This document shows positions 7,724-17,300 of a stretch of 64,000 nucleotides of DNA, piece after piece. The notes under the pieces were generated by a model, which saw only the letters and a program-made list of their open reading frames with translations, was not told the DNA's origin and did not search any database. The stretch is taken from positions 62,001-126,000 of the forward strand of contig CAYZXS010000003.1 in NCBI GenBank assembly GCA_964482495.1. Direction: 5' to 3'. Positions within the stretch are counted from its first letter, which is position 1; each line of letters opens with the position of its first letter. This DNA is from J029 sp964482495 (lineage in GTDB: Bacteria > Planctomycetota > UBA1135). The position numbers and the translations under genes were made by a program.

Positions 7724-8692
7724 ATGACGAACACGATCCGTCCCATCGCCCGCGCGGCCGCCGCCGCGCTCTTCCTGCTGGTCTGCTCCCCGTCCGGCAT
7801 CGCCCAGGAACCCTGGCGCGGCCACCCGGGGGTCAGCTTCAACGAGCACGAGGTGGTCTTCGAGCTGGAGGGCCAGGAGCCGCTGCGCCTGGGGCAGCTC
7901 ATCGAGCTGGCCAACGAGCTCACCGGCACCGTCTACTCGCTGGTCGACGGCGAGGCCGGAAGCGGCCTGACCGGCACCCTCGAATCGCGCACCATCTCCC
8001 TCGTCGGCGGCCTGAAGGTGGCGCGGGCGGACTTCAGCGCCTTCTTCCACCAGCAGATGCGGGACCACGGCCTGGCCGCGCTCGGGCCCGTCGAGGAAGG
8101 CGCGCCGGTGGTGCGGCTGGCGCTCGACAACCGGGAGATGCGCGGCGTGATCAAGCAGAGCGGGACCTTCCTTACCCCCGAAGAGGTTCGCGCCGGTACC
8201 GCCGACCCGCTGCGCTTCGTGATCTGCGTCCGCCGGCTGGAGTTCGCCCAGGCGCAGTCGATCGGGGTGAACCTGCGCACCGCGATCGGCAGCGGAAGCA
8301 GCGCTCAGGCCGATTCCTTCATGCCGCTGCCGCACGAGAACGCGCTGCTCATCCAGGGCTTCGCGCCCTTCGTCGTGCAGGCGCTCGACCTGATCGACGA
8401 GCTGGACGTGGCGCCGCCGGTGTCGTCGGGGATCCCGGTGGACGGTCTGCGGGCCGCCATCGAATCCGGAAAAATCGGTGTGGCGTCGCTCCGCGGGGAA
8501 CCGGAAGCCGGGGCCGCCGCGGCGGCGGGCGACGACGCCTCCGCCGCCGCCGAGGAGGAGCCGACCGGCTTGGTCGACGAGAAGGTCGCCATGTGGGCGG
8601 TCCTGGCCGCCTGCTTCCTGCTCCTGGTGGGAAACCGCATGGCGATCCAGGGCGTGCGCCGCGATCTCCGCCGGCTGGCTTCGCGGGACTAG
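7724..8692 (+). CDS. Secretin N-domain-like membrane-anchored protein
   Basis: A 322-residue exported protein with an excellent ribosome site (AGGAGG 6 nt before ATG 7724). Residues 1-28 are a signal peptide. Residues about 35-125 read like the N0 domain of GspD-type secretins (EPLRLGQLIELANELTGTVY, then an FHQQMRDHGLA helix). Residues about 145-230 read like an N1 domain (VICVRRLEFAQAQSIGVNLR, LPHENALLIQGF, VVQALDLIDELD). An Ala/Glu-rich linker follows, then one transmembrane helix (about 288-306) and a basic tail. The secretin beta-barrel is absent. It may be a type II/IV secretion accessory, but no secretion genes lie nearby, so the role is open. Confidence 0.7.
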   Translation: MTNTIRPIARAAAAALFLLVCSPSGIAQEPWRGHPGVSFNEHEVVFELEGQEPLRLGQLIELANELTGTVYSLVDGEAGSGLTGTLESRTISLVGGLKVARADFSAFFHQQMRDHGLAALGPVEEGAPVVRLALDNREMRGVIKQSGTFLTPEEVRAGTADPLRFVICVRRLEFAQAQSIGVNLRTAIGSGSSAQADSFMPLPHENALLIQGFAPFVVQALDLIDELDVAPPVSSGIPVDGLRAAIESGKIGVASLRGEPEAGAAAAAGDDASAAAEEEPTGLVDEKVAMWAVLAACFLLLVGNRMAIQGVRRDLRRLASRD

Positions 8693-8700
8693 CGATCCGC

Positions 8701-8706
8701 TATCCT
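8701..8706 (+). promoter_or_regulatory. -10-like hexamer 7 nt before acyl-CoA synthetase start
   Basis: TATCCT ends 7 nt before ATG 8714 and no Shine-Dalgarno sequence is present, so transcription probably begins at or next to the start codon. Confidence 0.5.
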
Positions 8707-8713
8707 GCAAAGC

Positions 8714-10402
8714 ATGGAATCAAGGGTCTGGCACCAGTTCTACGACGAAGGCGTTCCCCCCAAGCTCGACTTCGAAGACCTCACCATCCGGGACTTCCTG
8801 GAGAACTCCGCTAAGCGCTACGCCGAGCGCCCGGCGCTGATCTTCATGAACTGCCGGTTGAGCTACGCCCAGCTCAAGGACCAGGTCGACCGCTGCGCCA
8901 CCGGCCTAGCGGCCCTGGGCGTCGGCAAGGGAAGCCGGGTGGCGGTGCACATGCCGAACATCCCGCAGACCGTGATCGCCTTCTTCGCCGTCCAGGCGCT
9001 CGGCGCCCACGCGGTGATGACCAACCCGCTCTACGTCGAGCGCGAGATCGAGCACCAGTGGAACGACGCCGGCTGCGAGGTCGCGATCACCATGGACTTC
9101 CTGTGGGACCGGTTGCTCAAGAAGATGCGCGGCAAGCTGCCGGTCAAGCACTACGTGATCGCCTCGATCCCGGAGTACCTGGGCTTCCCGCTCAACCTGC
9201 TGGCGCCGCTGAAGCTGAAGAAGATGGACCCGCCGACCTGGGCCAAGGTCGGCCCCGAGCCCGGCCTGCACTTCTTCAAGAAGTGGGTCAACGGCATCGC
9301 TCCGGCGGTGCCCCGGGTCGAGATCTCGATCGACGACGTCGCGCTGCTGCAGTACACCGGCGGCACCACCGGCGTCAGCAAGGGCGCGATGCTGACCCAG
9401 CGCAACGTCAGCTTCAACGTCCAGCAGATCAGCGCCTGGTTCACCGGCTTGGAGAAGGGGCGCGAGGTGCTGCTGGCCTCGCTGCCGGCCTTCCACATCT
9501 TCGGCCTGACAGTGTGCACCAATTGGCCGATCTCGGTCGGCGCGGCGATGGTGCTGATGCCCAACCCGCGCGACATCCCGATGATGGTCAAGAACATCAA
9601 CAAGCACCGGGTGACGCTGATGCCGTCGGTCCCGGCGCTGTTCAACGCCGTCAACCAGTATCCGGGCATCGAGGGCATCGACATCAGCTCGGTGAAGTAC
9701 TGCTTCTCGGGCTCGGCGCCGCTGCCGGAGGACGTCCAGACCCGCTTCGAATCGCTCACCGGCGCCAAGATCGTCGAGGGCTTCGGGCTGACCGAGACCT
9801 CGCCGGTGGTGACCGTCAACCCGCTCAACGGCAAGCGCAAGATCGGCCACATCGGCATCGCCGTGTCGAGCACCGACGCCCGCGTCGTCGACCCCGAGGA
9901 CGGCTTGACCGAGATGCCCAACGGCCAGGAGGGCGAGCTGATCGTCAAGGGCCCGCAGATCATGAAGGGCTACTGGGGCATGGAGGACGAGACCGCCGGC
10001 ATGATCCGGAACGGCTGGCTCTACACCGGCGACCTGGCGATCATGGATGAGGAGGGCTACCTGCGCATCGTCGGCCGCAAGAAGGACATGATCCTGGCCG
10101 GCGGCTACAACATCTTCCCGGACGAGATCGACCGCGTGCTGATGAGCCACCCCAACGTGGTCGAGGCCTGCACCATCGGCATCCCGGACGAGAAGCGCGG
10201 CGAGACCGTCAAGTCCTTCGTGCAGCTCGACCCGACCAGCTCGGTCTCGGCAGAGGAGCTGACCGAGTTCTGCCGCGAGCACATGGCGCGCTACAAGGTG
10301 CCGAAGCAGTGGGAGTTCCGCGACGAGCTGCCCAAGAGCTCGATGATGAAGCTGCTGCGGCGGGTGCTGCGCGACGAGGAGATCGCGAAGCAGGAGTCGT
10401 GA
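8714..10402 (+). CDS. Long-chain fatty-acid--CoA ligase (FadD-like)
   Basis: A 562-residue ANL-superfamily adenylating enzyme that activates fatty acids to acyl-CoA with ATP. Motifs seen are the P-loop YTGGTTGVSKG (about 214-224), GFGLTETSP (356-364), GWLYTGDLAIMDEEGYL (434-450), GRKKDMILAGGYNIFPDEID (the linker/L motif and hinge) and the C-terminal catalytic lysine in PKSSMMKLLRR (K547). It lacks a membrane segment but has several hydrophobic patches. The downstream SDR gene starts inside its stop codon, so the two are translationally coupled. It fits with the beta-oxidation genes at 27717-34478. Chain-length preference cannot be read from sequence. Confidence 0.92.
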   Translation: MESRVWHQFYDEGVPPKLDFEDLTIRDFLENSAKRYAERPALIFMNCRLSYAQLKDQVDRCATGLAALGVGKGSRVAVHMPNIPQTVIAFFAVQALGAHAVMTNPLYVEREIEHQWNDAGCEVAITMDFLWDRLLKKMRGKLPVKHYVIASIPEYLGFPLNLLAPLKLKKMDPPTWAKVGPEPGLHFFKKWVNGIAPAVPRVEISIDDVALLQYTGGTTGVSKGAMLTQRNVSFNVQQISAWFTGLEKGREVLLASLPAFHIFGLTVCTNWPISVGAAMVLMPNPRDIPMMVKNINKHRVTLMPSVPALFNAVNQYPGIEGIDISSVKYCFSGSAPLPEDVQTRFESLTGAKIVEGFGLTETSPVVTVNPLNGKRKIGHIGIAVSSTDARVVDPEDGLTEMPNGQEGELIVKGPQIMKGYWGMEDETAGMIRNGWLYTGDLAIMDEEGYLRIVGRKKDMILAGGYNIFPDEIDRVLMSHPNVVEACTIGIPDEKRGETVKSFVQLDPTSSVSAEELTEFCREHMARYKVPKQWEFRDELPKSSMMKLLRRVLRDEEIAKQES

Positions 10403-11301
10403 TCGCGCGGCCCGATCTGACGGGCAAGGCGGCGATCGTCACCGGGGCCAGCCGCGGCATCGGCAAGGTGATCGCGCGCGAGCTAGCGGCCTGCGGCTGC
10501 GCCGTGGCGGTGGCGGCGAAGTCCGAGCGGGCGCGCGAGCACCTGCCGGGCTCGATCCACGACACCGTGGCCGAGATCGCAGCCGCCGGCGGCCGGGCGC
10601 TGGCGGTGCGCACCAACCTGCGCAAGGAGGAGGAGGTGGAACGCATGGTCGCGCGAACGGTCGAGCAGTTCGGCCGCCTCGACCTCCTGGTCAACAACGC
10701 CGGGGCGCTCTGGTGGCGGCCCGTCGCCGAGACCCCGGCCAAGCGCTTCGACCTGGTGATGGACGTCAACGTCCGCGCCTGCCACCTGGCGGCCCACTTC
10801 GCCATCCCGCACCTGCGCGCGGCCGGGGGCGGTTGGATCGTCAATCTGTCGCCGCCGCTCGACTTGGAGCTCTTGCCGGGCAAGACCGGCTACGGCATCT
10901 CCAAGCTCGGCATGACGATGCTGTCCCTCGGGCTCGCCGAGGAGCTGCGCGCCGACGGCGTCGGCGCCTTCGCCCTTTGGCCGGCGACCGTGATCGAATC
11001 GCAGGCCTCGATCAACCACCAGCTCGGCACCCCCGATCAATGGCGCAAGGCCGAGGTCCTGTCCGACGCCCTGCTGGCCCTGCTCGGCCGGCCGGTGGCC
11101 GAGATCAGCGGCCGGGCTTGGCTCGACGAGGAGGCGCTGGGCGCCGCTGGCGTCACGGACCTCTCTGGCTACGCCGTGGTGCCCGGGGGCGAGCCGCTCT
11201 ACATCCACGGGCCCAAGGCGAAGGGCGCGGTGTGGACCGACCGCGCCGGGCAGATCGGCGGGGGAGCCGGGGCGGCGCCGGGCCAACCCGGTCAGGCTTA
11301 G
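10399..11301 (+). CDS. Short-chain dehydrogenase/reductase, HSDL2-like
   Basis: A 300-residue NAD(P)-dependent oxidoreductase. GTG 10399 overlaps the upstream stop as GTGA, with CAGGAG just before it, so it is coupled to the acyl-CoA ligase. The Rossmann signature TGASRGIG (15-22) and NNAG (99-102) are clear. The active site is S151 (IVNLSPPL) with Y165 and K169 (GYGISKLGM). The NLSPPL motif and the FALWPATVIES segment resemble the SDR domain of eukaryotic HSDL2 and bacterial homologues linked to fatty-acid metabolism, which fits the operon partner. A glycine/proline-rich tail ends the protein. Its stop shares the tetramer TTAG with the convergent ferredoxin gene. Confidence 0.88.
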   Translation: MIARPDLTGKAAIVTGASRGIGKVIARELAACGCAVAVAAKSERAREHLPGSIHDTVAEIAAAGGRALAVRTNLRKEEEVERMVARTVEQFGRLDLLVNNAGALWWRPVAETPAKRFDLVMDVNVRACHLAAHFAIPHLRAAGGGWIVNLSPPLDLELLPGKTGYGISKLGMTMLSLGLAEELRADGVGAFALWPATVIESQASINHQLGTPDQWRKAEVLSDALLALLGRPVAEISGRAWLDEEALGAAGVTDLSGYAVVPGGEPLYIHGPKAKGAVWTDRAGQIGGGAGAAPGQPGQA

Positions 11302-11603
11302 ACCTCGAGGCCGCCGCCAGCCGGGGCGGGTCCGATGGCGTCGAGGATCTTGCTGGTGTCCTCCGGCTTGACCTCGGAGTACCACACGTCATCGGGGTAG
11401 ACGACAACATGGGGACCTTGTTCGCAGGGCCCGAGGCAGGAGCTGGCGGCCACCCGGACCCGGCCCCAGAGCTCGGTGCGGCGCTCCAGCTCGCCTCGCA
11501 GCGCGGCGAGGACCTGGTCGGCGCCGACCGGGCCGCAGGAGGGCTTGGCCATCGGCGGCCGCTGGTTCATGCAGACGAAGACGACGTGCTCGGGGCGGGA
11601 CAT
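11298..11603 (-). CDS. Thioredoxin-like (2Fe-2S) ferredoxin domain protein
   Basis: A 101-residue electron-transfer protein. Cysteines C11, C23, C56 and C60 (FVCMNQRP, KPSCGP, SSCLGPCEQG) have the C-x11-C...C-x3-C pattern of thioredoxin-fold [2Fe-2S] ferredoxins such as the Azotobacter FeSII/NuoE-like group. The cofactor-binding pattern is complete. The final residues are Gly/Pro-rich. A -10-like TACCCT lies 7 nt before the ATG. The gene is convergent with the SDR and followed upstream (same strand) by plsC, whose stop is 17 nt before this start codon. The redox partner is unknown. Confidence 0.88.
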   Translation of the reverse strand: MSRPEHVVFVCMNQRPPMAKPSCGPVGADQVLAALRGELERRTELWGRVRVAASSCLGPCEQGPHVVVYPDDVWYSEVKPEDTSKILDAIGPAPAGGGLEV

Positions 11604-11610
11604 GGCTGGA

Positions 11611-11616
11611 AGGGTA
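11611..11616 (-). promoter_or_regulatory. -10-like hexamer 7 nt before ferredoxin start
   Basis: TACCCT on the minus strand ends 7 nt before ATG 11603 without a Shine-Dalgarno sequence, matching the leaderless pattern seen elsewhere in the window. It abuts the 3' end of plsC. Confidence 0.45.
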
Positions 11617-11619
11617 GCG

Positions 11620-12516
11620 CTACGCCCCGCCTTCGACGCCGTCGACTTGCTCCAGGAAGCGCGCCCGGACCTCCGCCATGTGCTGGGCGAGGGTGGAGCT
11701 CTGCCAGTCCTCGGTGCTGAGCGGCTCGAGGAAGCGGGCTTCGATCTCGCCGGAGCGCACGAACCAGCCGCGCTCGGGCAGCAACCGGGCGTTGCCGAGC
11801 TGCACCATCGGCACCACCGGCACCCGGGTCGCGAGGGCGAGGTGGAAGGGACCCTTCTTGAAGGGCAACAGGCGGCCGTCTCCCGATCGGGTGCCCTCCG
11901 GCGCGATCAGGACCGTCGCCCCCTCCTCCTTGACCCTCCGCGCGGCCTTCTCCAGGCTCGCCATGCCGGCGGCCCGGTTGCTGCGGTCGATCGGGATGAA
12001 GCCGAGCGCCCGCATGGTCCGGCCGATGACCGGGATGCGGTGGAATTCCTGCTTGTAGATCACCGTGCCGCCTTCCGGCCAGACCGCGGACAGCACCAGC
12101 AGGTCGAGCACGTTGACGTGGTTGATCATGAGGATCTGGCCGCCGACTTGGAGGTTCTCGGTCCCGGCCTGCTCCACGCGGATGCCCAGGATCGCCATCA
12201 GGCCACGACCCCAGCCGCGGATCGCCCGCCGCATGCGCGGCCGGAAGCTGCGCGGGAACAGGGCCGCCCACAGGCCGACAACCGCCGCATACAAGAATGC
12301 GTAGAGCAGGGCGATGGGCAGGGCGAGGATTGCGCGCAATTTCGTTCGGATCTTGGCCGGCGGATGACCGCGGCATCGGGCGGCGGCGGGCGCGGGATCT
12401 GGGCGGACATCATGGCTGCCCGGCGTCTTCCGTGGAACCTCCGCGACCGCGGCGGCGTCTTTCCTGGACCCGGTCCGGTACCGGACCGCGCTAGGAATTC
12501 GGGTTCTCTGTGGCAT
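11620..12516 (-). CDS. plsC: 1-acyl-sn-glycerol-3-phosphate acyltransferase (PlsC family)
   Basis: A membrane-bound enzyme that acylates lysophosphatidic acid to phosphatidic acid. The 298-residue frame shows the acyltransferase signatures NHVNVLD (catalytic H133, D138), FIPIDRSNR (about 174-182) and APEGTRSGDGRLLPFKKG (about 205-222, substrate phosphate binding). A long hydrophobic segment at about 63-87 precedes the catalytic block. The first ~55 residues are Arg/Pro-rich and unlike PlsC, so the true start may lie downstream, possibly near the KIRTKL segment; ATG 12516 is the outermost. A TATTTT hexamer about 20 nt upstream would serve ATG 12516. Membrane anchoring to the cytoplasmic face is expected. 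Confidence 0.85.
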   Translation of the reverse strand: MPQRTRIPSAVRYRTGSRKDAAAVAEVPRKTPGSHDVRPDPAPAAARCRGHPPAKIRTKLRAILALPIALLYAFLYAAVVGLWAALFPRSFRPRMRRAIRGWGRGLMAILGIRVEQAGTENLQVGGQILMINHVNVLDLLVLSAVWPEGGTVIYKQEFHRIPVIGRTMRALGFIPIDRSNRAAGMASLEKAARRVKEEGATVLIAPEGTRSGDGRLLPFKKGPFHLALATRVPVVPMVQLGNARLLPERGWFVRSGEIEARFLEPLSTEDWQSSTLAQHMAEVRARFLEQVDGVEGGA

Positions 12517-12590
12517 CGGCCACGATTCCGCTAAAAATACGGTCCCCCCTGGCGCTTTCTCACCGCCCTGCCTTTCACCGAAACTCGCGA

Positions 12591-14258
12591 ATGCTGCGCC
12601 TCTCGCTCCCCGTCGTGGGCTTGCTCACGATCCTCTCTCCCCTCGCCTCCGCCCAGCTCGTGGGTGGTGTCTGGGAAGACCTCGGCCTCCGCGAAGGGGC
12701 CGCCGTCGACGACCACCTGGGCTTCGCGCTCGACGGTGGCGGCGACTACGACGGCGACGGTGTGCCCGACTGGCTCGTCGGCAGCAAGCGCGCCCAGGCT
12801 CCCGGCTCGATGGAGAACGGCAAGGTCGAGGTGATCTCGGGCGCCGACGGCTCCGTCCTGGCCGGCACCTTCGGCTCGCGCTGGGACCGGCTCGGCTCGG
12901 CGGTCGCCTGGATCGGCGACGTCGACGGCGACGGCAAGGACGACTTCGTGGCCGGCGCCAAGTACGGCTCCAACCCGAACAACGGCGTCACCGTCACCGG
13001 CCGCGCCTACGTCTGGGGCAGCGCCAGCGGCGGCATCCTGCGGGTCCACTACGGCACGACGCCTGCGCAGCGCTTCGGCGCCGACGTGGCCGCGGGGCAG
13101 GACCTGGACGGCGACGGCGTCAACGACTACCTGGTCGGCGCCCGCCACTCGGTGGTGAACGGCATGGTGATCGGCTCGGTCTTCGCCTACTCGGGCGCCA
13201 CCGGCGCTGAGCTGATGCGGGTCGACGGCCAGGGCGAGTTCGAGTTCTTCGGCGCCGCGGTCGACTTCGCCGGCGACGTCGACGGCGACGGCACCCCGGA
13301 CCTGCTGGTCGGCTCCGCCGAGGCCAACGCCGCGGCCGGCTTCGCCAGCGTCTATAGCGGCGCCACCGGCGCCCAGATCCTGCAGATCGTCGGCAACGGC
13401 ACCGAGAAGCTCGGCGGCGACGTCGCCGGCATCGGTGACATCGACGGCGACGGCTTCGCCGACCTGCTGATCGGCGCGCCCTACGCCAACGGCGTCGGCG
13501 CCGCCTACGTCTACTCCGGCTTCAGCGGCACCCTGCTGCACCAGTTCGACGGCGTGGCCGGCACCACCCTCGGCTTCGGCCTCTCCCTGGCCGGCGACGT
13601 CGACGGCGACGGTGAGCAGGACTTGCTGGTCGGCGCCCCCGGTGCCTCGCCCGCCGACACCGGCTTCGCTCGCCTCTACACCGCCAGCACCGGCGCCCTG
13701 ATCCGCGAGATCCCCGGCAACGCCCCCGGTGACGCCTTCGGCCGCTCCAGCGCCTGCCTCGGCGACGTCGACGGCGACGGCCTCGACGACTTCGCCATCG
13801 GCGCCCACCAGGCCACCAGCGCCGGCGGCACCGCCTGGGCCGGCCAGGTGCGGCTGTTCAGCTTCAACCCGGTGCTGTTCACCGACGTCACCGAGATGGG
13901 GGCGGTCGCGGGCGGCCAGGTCGACTGCCAGTTCGACTTCCCGGCCTCCGAGGCCGGCATGATGTACGCGATGGTGGTCTCCTACAGCGGCCTCGGCCCG
14001 ACCAACCACGCCGGCATCGACCTGCCGCTGGGCCAGGACCTGATGTTCAACCGCACCGTCAACGGTGACTGGCCGCGCATCTTCACCGCGCCGCACGGCG
14101 TGCTGGACACCGACGGCAACGGCTCGACCATCTACATCGGCGACAACCTGTGGCTCGGCCCGCGCGTGGGCGAGACCTTCCACGGCTGCGTCGTCAGCTA
14201 CGACAACGCCGGCGCCCGGATGGTCTCCGTGGCCCGGCCGCTGACGATCCTGCCCTGA
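12591..14258 (+). CDS. Secreted seven-bladed FG-GAP beta-propeller protein
   Basis: A 555-residue exported protein. ATG 12591 begins the signal peptide (MLRLSLPVVGLLTILSPLASAQ); an earlier in-frame ATG at 12510 adds only a non-signal leader. Seven integrin-alpha-like FG-GAP repeats carry calcium loops at about residues 53, 110, 173, 230, 284, 337 and 392 (for example DYDGDGVPD, DVDGDGKDD, DLDGDGVND), about 55-60 residues apart. That is the right count for one closed propeller. Residues about 441-555 are the type-1 C-terminal module (FDFPASEAG, LPLGQD, GVLDTDGNG, final RPLTILP). A strong intrinsic terminator follows at 14278. Ligand unknown; an extracellular binding or adhesion role is inferred. 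Confidence 0.85.
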   Translation: MLRLSLPVVGLLTILSPLASAQLVGGVWEDLGLREGAAVDDHLGFALDGGGDYDGDGVPDWLVGSKRAQAPGSMENGKVEVISGADGSVLAGTFGSRWDRLGSAVAWIGDVDGDGKDDFVAGAKYGSNPNNGVTVTGRAYVWGSASGGILRVHYGTTPAQRFGADVAAGQDLDGDGVNDYLVGARHSVVNGMVIGSVFAYSGATGAELMRVDGQGEFEFFGAAVDFAGDVDGDGTPDLLVGSAEANAAAGFASVYSGATGAQILQIVGNGTEKLGGDVAGIGDIDGDGFADLLIGAPYANGVGAAYVYSGFSGTLLHQFDGVAGTTLGFGLSLAGDVDGDGEQDLLVGAPGASPADTGFARLYTASTGALIREIPGNAPGDAFGRSSACLGDVDGDGLDDFAIGAHQATSAGGTAWAGQVRLFSFNPVLFTDVTEMGAVAGGQVDCQFDFPASEAGMMYAMVVSYSGLGPTNHAGIDLPLGQDLMFNRTVNGDWPRIFTAPHGVLDTDGNGSTIYIGDNLWLGPRVGETFHGCVVSYDNAGARMVSVARPLTILP

Positions 14259-14277
14259 GCGAGAGCCCGGCAGGCGA

Positions 14278-14313
14278 GGAGGGAGGCGAGGCTCGCCTCC
14301 CTCCTTTCTTTTT
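14278..14313 (+). terminator. Intrinsic terminator after FG-GAP gene
   Basis: A GC-rich hairpin has arms 14278-14290 (GGAGGGAGGCGAG) and 14292-14304, followed at once by TTTCTTTTT. This is the most classical rho-independent terminator in the window. It separates the FG-GAP gene from the DUF1549/DUF1553 operon. Confidence 0.9.
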
Positions 14314-14346
14314 GTCCCGCCAGCGCCGGTTCTCTCACACGGTAGG

Positions 14347-17300
14347 ATGAAATCGGTCGTCCCCGCCATGCCCGCCATCACCACCGCCCAATCGGTCTTC
14401 CTCTGCCTGTCCATGGCCGCAGGCCTGTCCGGGCCCATCGCGGCGCAGGCGCTGCCCCCGCTGCCGCCGCTTCAGGAGCCCGCCCAGCGGCCGGTCGATG
14501 CGCCGGCAGCCGACGCCGAGCCCGGGCAGACCGGCGTCGACTTCGAGGCCCAGATCCGGCCGCTGCTCGAGGCCCGCTGCCACGACTGCCACGGCCCCTC
14601 CAAGCACGCCGCCGGCCTGCGGCTCGATCAGCGCGCCGCGGCATTGGCGGGCAGCTTCCTCGGCAAGGAGCCGGTGATCGTGCCGGGCGACCCGGAGGAC
14701 TCCGAGCTCGTCTACCGGGTCGAGACCGACGACGAGGACGACCGCATGCCGCCGGACGGGCCGGCGCTGACCGCCGAGGAGACGAGGCTCATCCGGAGCT
14801 GGGTCGAGCAGGGCGCGGCGTGGCCGGAGGACGGGGAGCAGGCCCGCTGGCCCGCCCGCCACTGGGCCTACCGGGCGCCGCGGCGGCCCGAGCCGCCCGC
14901 CGTCGCCGACCCCGCCTGGTGCCGCAACGAGGTCGACCGCTTCGTCCTGGCGCGGCTCGAGGCCGCGGGCCTGGCGCCGTCGCCGGAGGCCGACCGCCGA
15001 AGCCTGATCCGGCGCCTGAGCCTCGACCTCACCGGCCTGCCGCCGACCCCGCAGCAGGTCGCCGCCTTCCTCGCCGACCCTGCGCCGGACGCCTACGAGC
15101 GGCTGGTCGACCGGCTGCTGGCCTCGCCGCACTATGGCGAGCGCATGGCGCGCGGCTGGCTCGACCTGGCCCGCTACGCCGACACCGACGGCTATGAGAA
15201 GGACAACGAGCGCAGCGCCTGGCCCTACCGCGACTGGGTGGTCCGGGCCTTCAACGATGACCTGCCCTACGACCAGTTCACCCTCGAGCAGCTGGCCGGC
15301 GACCTGCTGCCCGGCGCCACGCTCGACCAGCGCGTCGCCACCGGCTTCCACCGCAACACCATGGTCAACCAGGAGGGCGGCACCGACCCCGAGGAGTTCC
15401 GGGTCGAGGCGGTCAAGGACCGGGTCGACACCACGGCGACGGTGTGGATGGGGGTGACCCTCGGCTGCGCCCAGTGCCACAACCACAAGTTCGACCCCTT
15501 CTCGCAGCGGGACTACTACCGCTTCTTCGCCTACTTCAACAGCACCGCCGACGGCGGCAACGCCCAGGCGCCGGTGATCGAGGCGCCCCCGCCCGCGCTG
15601 CGCGCCGAGCTCGAGCGCGGCCGCGCCGAGATCGCCGACCTGGAGGGACGCCTGGCGACGGTGACGCCGCCGCTGCGGCGCGAGATGCGCGCCTGGGAGG
15701 GCGGCCTGCGCCAGAGGCTGGAGGCCGAGCGCGCCGCGGAAACGGCGTGGAGCGCCTGGGCCTACGCCGGCCCTTACGCCCCTCCCGCGGGGGAGCCGGT
15801 CTACGCCTTCGCCGCTCCGCCCGAGCGCCCCGAGGCCGCCGCCGAGGTCGCCTGGCGGCCGCGGCCCGAGTGGGCGGATGGCCAGGTGCACGCCTTCGCC
15901 GACACCGCTGCCCCGGCCGCCCACTACCTGAGCCGCAGCGTCGAGCTGGCGGCGCCGGCGCGGCTGGCCTTGTCCTTCGGCAGCGACGACAGCCTGCGGG
16001 TGTGGGTCGATGGCGAGGAGGTGCTCGGCCGCGAGGTCGCGCGCGGGGCGGCGCTGGACCAGGACGTGGTCGAGGTCGAACTGACCGCCGGCCACCACCA
16101 GCTTCTGCTCAAGGTCGGCAACACCGGCGGCGCCACCGGCTTCGCCTTCCGCGTGCTCCCGGCCGGCCTGCCGCCGGCGCTGGCGGTGCTGGTGGAGGTG
16201 CCGGAGACCGAGCGCACGCCGATCGACCAGCAGCGGCTGGAGGCGCGCTTCCTGGCCGGGGCGCCGTCGCTGGAGCCGCTGCGCGCCGAGCTGGCCGCCG
16301 CCCGCGCCGCGCTGCCGGCGGCGCCGACGGCGATGGTGATGCAGGAGCTGCCAGAGCCGCGGCCGAGCTTCGTGCTCGACAAGGGCAACTTCCTGCTGCC
16401 GGCCGAGCCCGTCGAGCCCGGGGTGCCCGGCGCCCTCAACGGCCGGATCGGCGCCGCGCCCGCCGACCGCGCCGAGCTGGCGCGCTGGCTGACCCGTCCG
16501 GACCACCCGCTGACGGCGCGGGTGGCGGTGAACCGCGCTTGGCAGCACCACTTCGGCGCCGGCCTGGTGGCGACGCCGGAGAACTTCGGCACCCAGGGCG
16601 AGCCGCCCAGCCACCCCGGCCTGCTCGACTGGCTGGCGACCGAGTTCCCGCGGCTCGGCTGGAGCCACAAGGCGCTGCACCGGCTGATCGTGAGCTCGGC
16701 CGCCTACCGGCAGAGCTCGCGGACGACGGCGGCGCGGCTCGAGGCCGACCCGGCCAACCGGCTGCTGTCGCGAGGGCCGCGGATGCGCCTCGGCGGCGAG
16801 GAGCTGCGCGACCTGAACCTGGCCGTCAGCGGCCTGCTCGAGCCGCAGCTCGGCGGGCCGAGCGTCTACCCGCCGCAGCCCGCCGGCTACGACAAGGGCA
16901 CCTACGCCGGCGACCGCTGGCGCACCGCCGAGGGCGCCGGGCGCTACCGCCGCAGCCTCTACACCTTCTGGCGCCGGACCTCGCCCTATCCGGTTTACCA
17001 GCTCTTCGACGCCCCCAGCCGCGAGTTCTGCGCCACCCGCCGCGAGCGTTCCAACACGCCCCTGCAGGCCCTGGCGCAGTTCAACGAGCAGTCGGCGGTC
17101 GAGGCCGCGGCCGGCTTGGCGCTGCGGCTGGCGGGGGCCGCCGCCTTGGCGGCCGACCAAGCCGGCGGCGCGGCCGACGGCCTGGCGGCGGGCGTCGAGC
17201 GCGGCTTCCTGCTGTGCCTGGCGCGGCCGCCGGAGCCGGCGGAGCGGGCCTTGCTGCTCGGGCTCTACCGCGATGAACTGGCGCGCTTGCGAGCGGCGCC

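Noticed and set aside
11567..12376. Minus-strand frame overlapping plsC in another phase.
   Set aside because: The PlsC frame has all acyltransferase motifs; this one is an Arg/Pro/Gly-rich shadow.
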